Assembly (NCBI GenBank): GCA_018136815.1
Contig: CM030935.1
Coordinates: forward strand, 5,586,448-5,650,447
Length of the DNA stretch: 64,000 nucleotides
Reading direction: 5' to 3'
DNA from: Isochrysis galbana
Lineage: Eukaryota; Haptophyta; Isochrysidales; Isochrysidaceae
Made by a program: the position numbers and the translations under genes. Below are positions 20,819-31,240 of this stretch, piece by piece. How positions within the stretch are numbered: the first letter of the stretch is position 1; every line of letters starts with the position of its first letter. The notes beneath the pieces were generated by a model, which worked only from the letters and a program-made list of their open reading frames with translations, did not search any database and had not been told where the DNA came from.

Positions 20819-21175
20819 CCCCCCACCCACCCCACCCACCCACCCACCCACCCACCCACCCTCTCCCTTCCTCTCCCCTCTCTCCCCTCTCTTCACCCCC
20901 CCTCTGTCCCTACCTCCCGCCCTCCCTGACCCCTCCCTCTCTCCCTCCCTCACCCCTCCCCCACCCCGCTCCCCACCCCTCCCCACCCCCATCTCTCACT
21001 CCCTCTCCCACCCCCCCTCCCCCTTCCCCCTCGTTCCCCCCTCTCCCCCCACGTGCAGTGGCCAGGCGCAAGCGCAGACGCACTGGTACATCTTCCACGC
21101 CACGTACAGCACCGCCACCACCAGCATCGGGTTCTGCGAGGCAAACGCATACAGCGCCGACAGCAGCGCCATCAT
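19866..21175 (-). CDS. Thioredoxin, probably with an N-terminal membrane anchor
   Basis: Exons on the minus strand are 21053-21175, 20522-20703, 20310-20442 and 19866-20108, giving 226 residues with compatible phases. The last two form a thioredoxin fold: TAVNSLVEWRELLSKGG, the redox site WCPPC (as in many Trx h proteins rather than WCGPC), FAKVNVDEV, then the cis-Pro strand AMPTFKLFRG. Intron 20109-20309 splits after CPPCK; intron 20443-20521 is a compact GT-AG. These 3' exons are secure. The first exon (from ATG 21175) encodes a hydrophobic segment (MLVVAVLYVAWKMY) that would anchor the protein. Joining it across a 349-bp purine-rich intron is tentative, and a separate small gene is possible. 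Role: dithiol-disulphide exchange on unknown partners. Confidence 0.75.
20715..20880. repeat. C-rich, CT and CCCA tracts inside the putative thioredoxin intron
   Basis: Homopolymer C (20714-20785), CT (20786-20815) and CCCACC repeats. On the sense (minus) strand this is polypurine, an unusual content for an intron near its acceptor. Confidence 0.75.
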
Positions 21176-21317
21176 CCGGACCTCGAACTCCTCTTCACAC
21201 CTCCGTCGCACCCCCTCATACCTGAAAAAACTCCCTCATTGACGTGATAAAAATTCGACAGGTCGACCGTGCGACGCCGCTGAGCCCACCCGCAACGAAC
21301 GTCTCTCGAACCCATTC

Positions 21318-21319
21318 AC

Positions 21320-21402
<83 letters not shown>

Positions 21403-21420
21403 TCTCTCCCTCTCTCTCCC

Positions 21421-21484
<64 letters not shown>
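21318..21484. repeat. Long (CT)n microsatellite
   Basis: About 165 bp of nearly pure CT dinucleotide with a few CCC interruptions. No plus-strand gene is recognised after it, so it may be an orphan tract. Confidence 0.9.
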
Positions 21485-21488
<4 letters not shown>

Positions 21489-22472
21489 ATAGAACCCACT
21501 CGCCACTCGCAACAACCCTTTGCTTTTCTCACGTAACGACACGAGCGAGAAGGGGCGATCGTGATTTCTATCACATACCGACCCTGCGCCCCCAAATCGA
21601 GTGAATGCAGAAAGACGTAAGACCACGTGTGTGGCGTTCGACATACGTGTGATGAGTCAAGTTGAGTCAAGCTGCCTCCAGGCGACAACGGAAGGTGCTA
21701 GCAGGGATGGGGGTAAATGTAAATGAACACTTCTGGTCTTAGAACAAACAATTCACTCAGCGGCGCAGGAGGAGGAGGAAGGCGAGAACAAACAGGTCAC
21801 CACGCTCAGCACAAGGCCCCCCCCCACGACCCGAGCCTCTAAGTAGAGCACGAGGGGAGTTGCCGCAAGGCGGTTAGTGAGTAGTGAGGGGGAGAGGAAG
21901 GGGAAGGGGGATGGGCGTGGCTACAAAAGCTTACCCCAGTGCCACGCGTGAGGCGAGAATAATATTAAAAGTAAAAAATTTTTTTTGCTGCTTGCTCTTG
22001 TTGTTGCGGCCTCCGTTGCAACGGCTCGCCCTAGGCACTAGCTGAACGCTTTCGCCACTACCATACGCGGCCCTATACCTGCTAAGCCCCCCCCCCCCCG
22101 CCGCCGCCCGCCCTTGTACGAGTCCCTCGCTCCTAGCCAAGACCCATACCGCCGTCCCCGCCTCACTCTCCCGGTGCCACAAGCCCTAGTGCCACCCCCG
22201 ATGTGAGCACAACATTCCTTTTACATCAACACCAGCCATTGACCTACAGCCACAATTTCCATACCAACCACAACTAGACTAGAAGCAAATGCAATGAAAT
22301 CATCAGTTGAAGACATTGGTGGTGCTTCGCCTCGCATCTCTTAGATGACCGCCGCCTACTGCGACGTCCGAAAACCGAAAGGTGCGCGCAACATCAAGAG
22401 CTTATTTATAGCCGGTCCGCCTTCGTGCAGCGGAGTGCGCCGAAGGGCCCACCCGTGGGGGTATGCTGTTCC
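21485..22472. other. Intergenic region between the thioredoxin and HGH1 genes
   Basis: No gene recognised. It includes an AT-rich patch (21955-21990) and C-run repeats; the segments cccagtgccacg (about 21935) and cccggtgccac (about 22170) hint at decayed repeats. Confidence 0.45.
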
Positions 22473-24508
22473 TCAGTCGTCGACCTCCTCCTCCGCCGCC
22501 CTCGACTCCGGCTCGGCCGCGAGTGGCGCCTTGCGCCGCTCCTCCTCGCGCTCGGCCTCCTCCTCCCACACGAATTTGCCTCGCTGCTGCGGCGGCTCGA
22601 CGGGCATGTTTGTGCCGCCGGCAGACAGGTGGAAGATGGAGACAAGCGTCTCGTTTGCGTCGATGACGGGCCGGTGAGCCTCGTCCTCGGCAAGAAGTAG
22701 CATCGCTCGTGACTCGCGCAGCACAGGGAAGATGCCCTCGCGCCGCATCGCCTCGCACGCGGCGGGCGCGGCGGAGAGCAGCAGCAGCGCCTCGATGAGC
22801 GCGAGTCGTGTTGCTCCGTCCTGTACGTTGTCCACGTGTTCGATGCCTTCGACGATGCCCGCCTCGCGCACGGTGGGCGTCGCTACGTGGTCGGCGCCGC
22901 TGCCCCCTGAGGCGAGCCGGTGCTCCGACGCCTCGATGCCCGCGCGCAGCGGCGGCGAGAAGGCGGCACGCTCGTCCGGCTCGTAGAGCGAGCCGCTCGC
23001 CTTCTCGCCCGTGTCATGCGGTGCGAGCGGTAGCGCGATCCGCGAGACGATGTGTGCGCCGTCGGCCGAGAGAAGCGCGACAAGTGCTGCCTGGCCGGCT
23101 TCACCTGCCTTGGCCGCAAAGGCGAGGTTACGCATCGCTCGCGCGGCGGCGGGCATGTGAGGCGAGCCGGGCGCGAGCAGGGCGCATAGCTGGCCGAGTA
23201 GCCGCGCCGAGGTCGCATGTGTCACAAATGCGTTGCGACCCCGATCGGTCGAGAGCACGTGTGTTAGCGCGCCGAGCAGAAAACCGGTGCACGCGGGCGG
23301 CTCGCCGCCCGCTTCGAGGGCAAGCGCCGCCTCGCTTGCTACCGTCTCAAACGTTGAGAGCACGCCAGGCAGGTGGGGGCTGTCGACGAGTCGTGCCACG
23401 CCCGCTTGTCCCGCGTGCTGCGGGTTGGTCAGGTTTGCGAGCAGCATCGCGCACCGCTCCGCCACCTCGGCACTCGCTGCGCTGACGTGCGCCGCTGCCA
23501 TCTCGACGACTCCAGCATTCACGGCTGCCGCTGCCATGGCTGGCTCGCCGCTCATGTTCACGAGCGCAGCTGCCGCATGCGCCGATGCGAGAGGCTGATC
23601 TGCCTCCTTGCTGAGAACCGAGCAGAGTGGCGGTAGCAGCGAGCCTGCGCAAGGGGGCGGCGAGACGACGGGGCGGGCGCGATGAGGCCAAGCCCGAGGG
23701 CACACTGCAGCAGCAAGTCTACCCCATCTCTGGTGCACGCCACCGTCGCTACCCTCTCGCGCTGCACGGCCGCTTGCGACTGGTGCCGCACTCTCCACGC
23801 CCATCCCCTGGAGCGAGCGTCGCCCGTCTCCTGGAGCGAGCGTCGCCCGTCCCCTTGAGCGAGCGTCGCTCTGCCCTCCTTCTGCGCTTGGGCTTCATCC
23901 AGCGCCCAATAGAGCAAATCCTCCGGTTGAGGGCTGCGCCCGTCTCGCCGCCACCGTGGGCTCTATCCATGACCCTCTACCTCCCGCTCACGCACCAGTA
24001 TCACTGGCCCTGACCGAATCCGCAACCCAGGCTGCAGCCGATTGAGCGCGCCGCTCATTGTCGCCGAAGCACTCCGCGAGCGCGCCCATTCCTTTGCATG
24101 CCACTTAATCCGGTCCTTCCCTATCCTGACTGGGCCCTCTGCATGGCCCGAGACACTCTCTCGTAGCCCGTCCTGCATGCCCTTACTCCGCTCCCACCCC
24201 CAGCTTCCCTCTTGCCCCTCCCGCCTTCCCCCCCTCCTCTCCTCTTTCCCTCATGCCCCTTCTCTACCCCCACCCCACCCCACCCCCACTCTGAACTTCC
24301 ACACCCGCCCCGGAACAACTAACCCACCCCCTCTCCCCCGGGGCCGCCTCCCCCCGCCTCCCCTTCCTCCCCTCCCCCTCTCACCTGCCGCCTCCGCCAT
24401 CTGCGAGAGACCGTTTGGATCCGCAGAGAGCCCTGCAGCCGCCTCTGCTGCCGCGCTCACCACGTCGGCTCTCCCCTCGAGGCAGAGGAGGGCGCTGAGC
24501 TCGTCCAT
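22473..24508 (-). CDS. HGH1: HGH1-like eEF2 co-chaperone (armadillo-type)
   Basis: Exon 1 (24385-24508, from ATG MDELSALLC) and exon 2 (22473-23644) join in phase 1 across a 740-bp GT-AG intron to give 431 residues, near the usual HGH1 size. Helical repeats carry AAALVNMSGEP, CAMLLANLTNPQ and ARAMRNLAFAAK, typical of the HGH1 armadillo fold. The C-terminal part has the conserved arrangement LPLAPH, YEPDE, then an EALLLLSAAPAACEAMRREG-type helix with IFPVLRE and an ANETLVSIF-type helix. It ends in an acidic-basic tail. In yeast and animals HGH1 helps the chaperonin TRiC/CCT fold elongation factor 2; a cytosolic role here is by homology. On its coding strand a CT tract precedes the ATG. Confidence 0.85.
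23809..23875. repeat. 22-bp tandem repeat (three units) in the HGH1 intron
   Basis: Three consecutive copies of ctggagcgagcgtcgcccgt with small changes. Confidence 0.8.
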
Positions 24509-24539
24509 GGGCGAACGCGGGCGGCGGCCCCCGAGAGGG

Positions 24540-24733
24540 AGAGGGAGACGAGGGGGAGGGGAGGCGGAGAGAGGGAGAGGGGGAGAGAAAGAGGAAGAAA
24601 GAGAGAGAAGAGAGAGATGAGAGGGGGAGAGAGAGGGGGGGGGGGGGGGGAGGGAGAGAGAGAGAGGGAGGGAGAGAGAGTGAAGAGAGAGTGAGCGAGA
24701 GAGAGAAGAGAGATTGAGGGAGAGAGAGAGATT

Positions 24734-24766
<33 letters not shown>

Positions 24767-24780
24767 GGGAGAGAGCAGAA
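24540..24780. repeat. GA tract upstream of HGH1 (CT on the gene strand)
   Basis: GAGAGA-rich DNA with a G-run, starting about 30 bp before the HGH1 ATG. On the minus strand it is a pyrimidine tract. Confidence 0.85.
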
Positions 24781-25499
24781 GAGACAAGGCGAGAGCAGAG
24801 TTTACTAAAAAACCCAAACGATCGCGTTCCGTCGAACAGTGCGGTAGTTTTCTTTTCTTGAGACAGCGGTACATAGTTTACAGATACTATGATACCATCT
24901 GCAGATACAATAGCTCTACCTGGGAAGTGAGGGAGAGGAAGAGAATGCTAAAAGGCGAGTGAGAGGAGGGCTGTGATGGCAGGGGCTGGCGAGGAGAGGC
25001 GAGCTGTAGGGTAAGAGTGTTAGACGAGAGCGAGAGCGACGAGAGCGAGAGCGACGGATGACGACTGACGACAGGACGACGGACACAGACACCCAGGAAA
25101 CACTCCGATTCTCGCCCCACGACTTTTCTCACATAACTCGACTGAAATCAAACCCAAACACTCCGATCAGACGACGACGGACAACGATCAAAGGGCGATC
25201 TGTCGGCGATCCCGTCTGGAAGGGGAAGGGGAATCGTACCATAACGGAAACGAGGGCCTCTGAATCTGCTTGTTGTTCTTCGCCTTCTGAGTCAGGCTTC
25301 TGAGGGTCAGGTGCGGGCGGTGGGGGGGTCAGTGTTGCCGAGGGAGGTTGTTGGAGGAGTGGAGGGGGTTCTGCTCGTGTGCGTTGTCTGGGTGTCGTGT
25401 CTGTTAGTCCTTCTCTGTGTGGCCGCTTCGCCAGCGACTAGTCCATGGGGGTGGGGGGGCCGCCCTCGGCGGAGGGCCCAGAGGAGAGGGGAGTCACGC
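24781..25499. other. Intergenic region before retroelement copy C
   Basis: No gene recognised. It contains GA/CGA-type short repeats around 25020-25080; open frames lack motifs. Confidence 0.45.
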
Positions 25500-27106
25500 C
25501 GGCGCGCTCCATCGCGTCTAACTATAAAGTTATTTGTTTTGAAGATAAAGGAATTAGGGGATGGAGCGGGAAGGGGGATGTGATCGGGGACATATACACC
25601 ACAGACGAATGTGCGGCATTCTTGCCGGACGGAGAAAGATGGATACGCCATAGAGGCAAATACATATCGGTAGGCCCACTTCTCAAGTCGTGGGAGAAGA
25701 TATCCGAATGGTCTAGAGCAAGGCTTCTAGAAGCCACCGCTAACTATATGGACCTTCTTAGAAAGCATGCGACAACCCCACCCCCCGCTCCGGAGGAGCA
25801 CGAACTAGCCCCGCAAGAAGATCCAGACGCACACGATCTAGGAGACCTTCTTGTGGACAAAGACCATAACTACTATTTGAACCGGAAGGGCGACTACCAC
25901 GAAGTTAAGCTCAATGTAATGGGAGAACCCCATATCTACGAACGGATCAGCCCGCAGCTACTACCCAGAGAGCTATACACTCCGCTGAAGTGGGGACGAG
26001 CGTACGACGGGCCAGCGGATACGGCGTATCCGATACCTCAGGAATACACACTCAAAGGCACGCATAAAACGCTAGAAGAGATAAACGTCAAGGCATTGAC
26101 TAAAGCGTTCCTCGCTATGAGGAAACCGAAGGCACAAAAATCCACACTAAGATGGGAAAAGAGGTTACCTGTCCTCTCGGGGAAGTGGAAACAAGTATCG
26201 CAACTATACAAGTATAACTTTCTGACACCAAGGGACTCCTATATGCACTTCAAACACGTTTTACACAGGAGATTAGCTACGGCGAATCGTTTTGCTGACG
26301 ATCCAACATGTCGCTTTTGCGGCATAGCACCCGAGAGTTCCACGCATTTAGCCTCCTGTATCGCGACGGAGCCCGTTTTCGAATTCATAGAGGGACTTTT
26401 AGGGATTAACCTTAGGCCGGGATCTGAAGTAGCCCAGCGCCTTTTCTGCTATCAAGTGGATAGACCGCATCCCTCCTCGGGATACTTAGGTATCCTGGCA
26501 TGGAGGTATATCCTAACGGACTTCTATAACATACAATACGGTAACGCGGACGGGAGGTCCGCTAAGTCGATCTTAAGAGCGATCCTTGCGAGATACGAGA
26601 TACCACTTACTAGTAACGGCGAAAGTCGGATTCTTTCAGCGACTAAAGAAACAACGAGAAAATATGGGGCTACACGCCCCGAGCAACAAACATATTAAGA
26701 AAATGATAAGCCCCCTCTACGCGGTGGATAAAGACTTCAACCTAGAAATATCGGAAGACCTCCGGCAGGCGGCGGGAGGTCTGGAGATGCGCAACATCGC
26801 CTAGAGTAGTTTAACCGCTCTTAATAGAGACCCCAGCGGACAGCAAGAGGGACGCTAGGGGATATAAGAGAAGGAAATTCAAGCCGAGCCGGAGCAAAGG
26901 AGAAGCCATAGTCTCCCGCCCCCTTCTCTCCAACCCCTGGCCGAAGCAGCGCGCGCGGTCTCCCCGGAACCAGCTTCTCCGCTAAAGAGGGAACTGGGGA
27001 AGGGGAAGGGGGTTGTTAAGGGTTAAGGGTGGGCGGTAGGGAGGTCCACAAGCACACTGCCTCATGTCGCACACGTAGCGGAGATTTTTAAGAAGATTTT
27101 TTTTTT
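25500..27106 (+). mobile_element. Retroelement family 1, copy C (longest ORF2 tail)
   Basis: It carries about 1.3 kb of the ORF2 C-terminal region (to 26804) plus the 3' UTR, ending agaaga and a T-run at 27097-27106. The 5' boundary is uncertain (about 25440-25520). Reverse transcriptase and endonuclease domains are absent, as after 5' truncation. Confidence 0.75.
25511..26804 (+). pseudogene. ORF2 C-terminal region, family 1, broken by a 7-bp duplication
   Basis: The frame runs to 26698 and continues in another frame to TAG 26804. Where copy B has one gaggtac, this copy has gagatacgagatac (26590-26603), a 7-bp tandem duplication that shifts the frame. It carries the zinc knuckle CRFCGIAPESSTHLASC and LAWRYILTDFYNIQYGNADG as in copy B, plus an extra upstream part (ICFEDKGIRGWSGKGD, GERWIRHRGKYISVG) not kept in copy B. 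Confidence 0.7.
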
Positions 27107-27504
27107 CCTTGATGTAAGTTACATGCAAGCCCTTGGCCCCTTTGGTGTTTCTTCCCCTTGGTTGCTACTCAGGGTTGTTCGTTAGAAGCGTCAAGAAGGT
27201 TCACGCTCAACGGCAAGATTTCCTCTATCGTGAAGATATCTAGTTGCGATCTATATCCGAAGTGATCGCCGCGGTCGCGCGACATGACGCTCCCCTTCGG
27301 ACTCTCCGCTACGTGGGAAGTTACAACGGAGACACGCTCCGGCCGTCGCTGCGGAGTCTCTCTCTCTCTCTCTCGCTCTCTCTCTCTCTACTCCGTCTTT
27401 CTCGCGACGTGTTTGGGTTATCGGTGATTTGGGGTCAAGGTTGCTTGATAATTTGCTTGGTTTGGGTTTGGGTGAATGATTCCGGTGTGTTCGTGAGTCG
27501 GTGT
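27107..27504. other. Spacer with a short CT tract
   Basis: No gene recognised; CT dinucleotides at 27357-27390. The phrase ggttgctactcagggttg also occurs near 4460-4480, indicating a small dispersed repeat. Confidence 0.45.
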
Positions 27505-27845
27505 ATCCTGTTGTTCTCAGCTTCGTTGTCCGTCGTTGTTCGCTGCGTCGCTGCATTCTAGCAGCCTAGGCTCCCTGAGGGAAGAGTTCTTTGTAGGTCT
27601 AACAATCTTTTGCTATCCAACACTCTAGGGCCACTAGGAGCGCCTCGCCGCCCCACCGCCCTTGGTTCGCCGTTCGTTCCCCGTCTAGACACCCAAATGG
27701 GGTTGCCCGACCCAGTCCAGAATTTCATTCACCCGACTCCCGGCGGGGAGGAGGGCCAAAGCGCCGCGCTAGCCGCTGATGCCGCTCGCGACGGAGTGGC
27801 TCAGAGCCCTCCGGTAGCGCTCGACTCGACAGACGGGTAGGAACC
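27505..27845 (+). mobile_element. Dispersed 340-bp repeat, copy 2 (putative 5' end of family 2)
   Basis: About 90 percent similar by eye to 18295-18640, with the same ATG frame (27699; MGLPDPVQNFIHPTPGGEEG) ending at TAG 27840. It is followed within about 100 bp by a family 2 3' end, so the copy looks like an ORF1 start joined to a 3' UTR. Confidence 0.6.
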
Positions 27846-27929
27846 TAGTAGCTTAGCGCACCCTCCTCCACCCAGACCTCTCAAACCTAATGATAAATGA
27901 TAATGAAAAAAGCTTTCAGTATTCTGGCC

Positions 27930-28105
27930 TCGCACGCGGCCTTGCTGGGTCTCCACCTAGGCCGGACCCCTGAAACCAAAGACAAAGGAGTGAAGGGGGC
28001 AATGGAATGAGGTGGAGAAAAGGGACGTCAGTCGCAAGGGTAAGGGCGTTGTCGGTAGGGAGCGTAATGATAATGAGAGATCCCAGAATCTTCGGATTTT
28101 TTTGT
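27930..28105 (+). mobile_element. Retroelement family 2, 3' end fragment
   Basis: The segments ctaggccggacccctgaaac and cccagaatcttcggat plus a T-run match 41830-41985. Confidence 0.6.
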
Positions 28106-28507
28106 AGACTCTTCAAGAATTATTTCTCAGCATCAGAAACATACTACCAAGTACCACCATTAGCTATGCATGCATCGAGCAAAGCTCTTTCCTCGAAGCT
28201 CTTTCCTCTGCAAGCGTATCAAGCATCGTAGTGTCAGAGTCAGCACGTGCGCGGGCATCGTGGCGACGCATTACGCACGACACTCTGACCCGGCGCGCGG
28301 TAGCGCGCGTGCGTAGGGCACGCGAATAGAACCGGGACAACACAGCACGACAACAAGCACGGAGATACCAAAGTTCACGCACGGCGAGCGAGTTGGGCCA
28401 ACAAGAGCCGCTCACGGGCGGCGATGGAGCGGACTCGCGCCGTGCCGACGCGGTGGCGGCGGGCCGCGCGCAAGGTCCACCCATACGGCGGCCGTCGGGC
28501 GGCGTCA
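28106..28507. other. Short intergenic region downstream of the CRAL-TRIO gene
   Basis: No gene recognised; probably includes the 3' UTR of the minus-strand gene that ends at 28508. Confidence 0.5.
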
Positions 28508-30646
28508 TCACTTCTTGGGCGGCTTGTAGCCCTTCGGCGCGTCGTCGGGGATGCCGGCGAGCTTGGTGGAGCCGGGCGCGAGCGAGCGGCGCATAAAGGC
28601 GCCGAGCTTCTTGCCGGGGCAGATGTGGTCGAGGTCGACGCCCTTGCTCGGGTCCTTGGGGTACCAGTCGAGCGCCGGCCGGCTGATGGTGGTGGCTTTG
28701 CCGCCGAGGTAGTCGGGAATAACCTCGGCGTTGGCGATCTTGAGCAGCGCGCCCTGCGTCTTGGAGGAGTCCAGGATTCCGACCATGTCTTGGATCTGCT
28801 TGGAGAGCAATGGCTTGACAAGCTTCCAGCCTTGGTGGAGCGCCCACGCCGCGTTGAGCACGCGCGCGCAGCCGAGAAGCTCGGGGTAGTAGAGGTCGGC
28901 AAGCGGCATGATGGGCTTGAAGCGGATGAACATGCGCAGCGAGACGTGGCCGAGCCCAATGCCGCCTGCGTCCACCACCATGGCCTGGCGCACGAGCGCG
29001 CCCGACTCTTGCGTCAACTTGTCGGCGTGGTACGACAGGTACTCGAGGATGTACGTGTTGATGTCAAAGTACTCGGCGTTGTTGAGCTTCTTGAAGAAGG
29101 CGTCGACGTTGAGCGAGCCGTAGTCAATGATGGTCATCAGGTCGCCCGTCTTGGTGCGGCACAGGCCGTTGGCGACCGAGACGCACGTGAAAAGCTCCTT
29201 GATGTTGGGGATGTCGGCATAGTTCTGACCGGCGGCGATGCGCTTGCGCATCGCGTTGGCGCCCACCTTGGCACGCCACGTGGCGGTCGATTTGGCCTTC
29301 TTTTCGGCGGACGCGTACTTCCAGTCCTTGTCGACGAGGAAGCGCAGGATGAAGACATCGCCGTACTCGTCGAGCTCGCCGCCGTGCGCGATGTACGCCG
29401 CCTTGAGCTGCTTGATCATGTCGAGCTGCTTGGGGGTGAGCTCCTCGAGCGCCACGTGGTTGGCAGCGACGGGGCCCACCTCAGCTGCAGGCATGCGCTC
29501 GAGTGGCGGCGCGACAACGACGGCGGGGCCACGCGCGACAGCGGCTGCGGGCCTGGCCTCGTCCGCCGGCTCCTCCTCTTCTGGCTCCGCCTCGGCCGTC
29601 GGCTCCTTCTCGATGTCGGCCCGCTTGAGCTCCTCCACGGCGCGCACCTCATCGGGCGTGGGCGGCGCCTGCGACTCGACCGCCAGCCGCTCGGTCAGCT
29701 CATTGACGCGGGCCTCGAGCTCGGCCACCTGTTGCCGGCGCTCCTTGAGCTGGGCGCGCGCCTGGGCCAACTCGCGCTTCGTTGCCTTGACCGAGTCCGT
29801 CTCACCGTCTTGCCACGGAAGCATGAGACGCAGCTTCTCCCAGATGTTGCCCTCATCATACACAGTCACGTCCGTCGCGCCCATGTCGATCTCATCGAGG
29901 TCCTCGTCCTTGTCGGGCACGGGCGGCGTGGCGGCGACCGCCGTCCCCGGCAGTTCGCGCGCCGCCGCGCCCTGCTGCTCAGTGCGGCGCGAGAGCTCTT
30001 GACGGATCGAGCGGCGCTCCTCGCGGACGTTGGCACGCAGTGCGCGCGTGAGCGCCTGCATAAAGTCGCCCGAGACGACCTGCGAACGCAGCTCGTACAT
30101 TGTGTTGATGTCGTCTGCGTGAGCACGCACGAGCACGGCAGGCTGGCCCTTGGAGTCGGTCGACGGCATCAGCGTGCCCGTCATGTTGGACGGCAGCGCG
30201 TACTGCAGCGCGGCGTGCAGCGCGTGGTCCGAGTAGGTGGTGAACGGGTCGCACGCCTGCCCATCGGAGCGAAAGACGACGCGAAATTCGATCTGATGGG
30301 ACGGAGCGGACCACGGCCGAAGGGTGGGCGTGTCAGAGATGAGCCGGGGCGCCTTCCGGGGCCGCTTCCGTCAGGCCCACGCTGGCTCAGCGGGAAGGCG
30401 TTCATCGCTTTCGGCGGTCCTCTCCATGGGGCTTGCGGGTGGGGGGCCGAGAGGGGGAAGGGGTGGTCCCGTGGCTCATACCTTCATCGGTGGCTGCTTG
30501 CGGCCGGAATGCTTGCTGGAGGCCGAGCGAGAGAAGAGGCGTGGCGTGAAAGCCGACTTTCTCGTCTCTTTGGGCTCTGTGGAGGAGCCGGTGGTGCGGC
30601 TGCGAGAGAGCGGGGGGGCGGGGCGAGAAGAGAGGGCGCTCGTCAT
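28508..30646 (-). CDS. Sec14/CRAL-TRIO lipid-transfer-like protein
   Basis: Exon 1 (30482-30646, ATG after a CT tract on its strand) and exon 2 (28508-30292) join in phase 0 (aag|gtatga ... catcag|atc) into 649 residues. An N-terminal region of about 100 residues (IEFRVVFRSDGQACDPFTTY, ALHAALQYALP) precedes an acidic/charged linker with a coiled coil (KRELAQARAQLKERRQQVAE). After it lies the CRAL-TRIO N-lobe (ILRFLVDKDWKY, ATWRAKVGANAMRKR). The lipid-binding lobe shows GDLMTIIDYGSLNVDAF, then YYPELLGCARVLNAAWALHQ, VKPLLSKQIQDMV and VIPDYLGGK, the usual order for Sec14. Such proteins exchange phosphoinositides or other hydrophobic ligands between membranes; the ligand here is unknown. The upstream exon is supported by phase and by an in-frame stop just before exon 2. 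Confidence 0.85.
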
Positions 30647-30649
30647 CGA

Positions 30650-30950
30650 GAGAGAGAAAGGCGGGAGTGGGGAAGGGAGCGGGCGGGCGGGAGGGGGAGG
30701 GAGGGAAGGAGGGAGAGAGGGAAGGGAGGGACGGAGGGACGGAGTGAGACAGGGAGAGATCGGGAGGGAGGGAGATGGAGAGAGGAGAAAAGAGAGGGAG
30801 AAGGAGAAGAGAGAGGGGGGGGAGAGAGAAGAGAGAGGAGGAGAGAGAGAGAGAAGAGAGAGAGAGAGAAGAGAGAGAGAAGAGAGAGAGAGAGAAGAGA
30901 GAGAGAGAAGAGAGAGAGAGAAGAGAGAAGAGAGGGGGGGGGGGGAGGAG
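30650..30950. repeat. GA-rich tract upstream of the CRAL-TRIO gene
   Basis: GAGAGA and AGAAGAG repeats begin just before the minus-strand ATG at 30646; on the gene strand this is a CT tract. Confidence 0.85.
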
Positions 30951-31203
30951 GAGGCAGTTGCCGCGAAAGCCAGAAAGGAAGGAAGGAAGAGGAAGAAAGG
31001 CGGCGGCGGCGGCGGCGGGGAGACGCCGGGGGGGGGAGGGCCAAAGGGGGGCGTGAATAAGAGAAAGAAGCCTCCGAATCCTGTGAAAGAGGGCGCGGCG
31101 GGAAGGAGGTGGAGATGGTCGATTCGAGAGGATCCTCGTGTGGTTTTAAGAGAAGAGAAGGCCGCGGTGTGAGAGAAGAGAGCCGCCGCAGGGGGGGGCC
31201 GAA

Positions 31204-31240
31204 GGGCCAAAATAGGCGCCGTCACGCCCTATTTTGGCCC
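31204..31240. repeat. Perfect 13-bp hairpin
   Basis: gggccaaaatagg (31204-31216) and its exact reverse complement (31228-31240) flank an 11-base spacer. It may be a terminal fold-back of a small repeat or a transcription-related structure. Confidence 0.75.

Noticed and set aside
28424-31060. Long plus-strand frame opposite the CRAL-TRIO gene
   Set aside because: It mirrors the minus-strand codons of a gene with clear Sec14 motifs, then runs into GA repeats.
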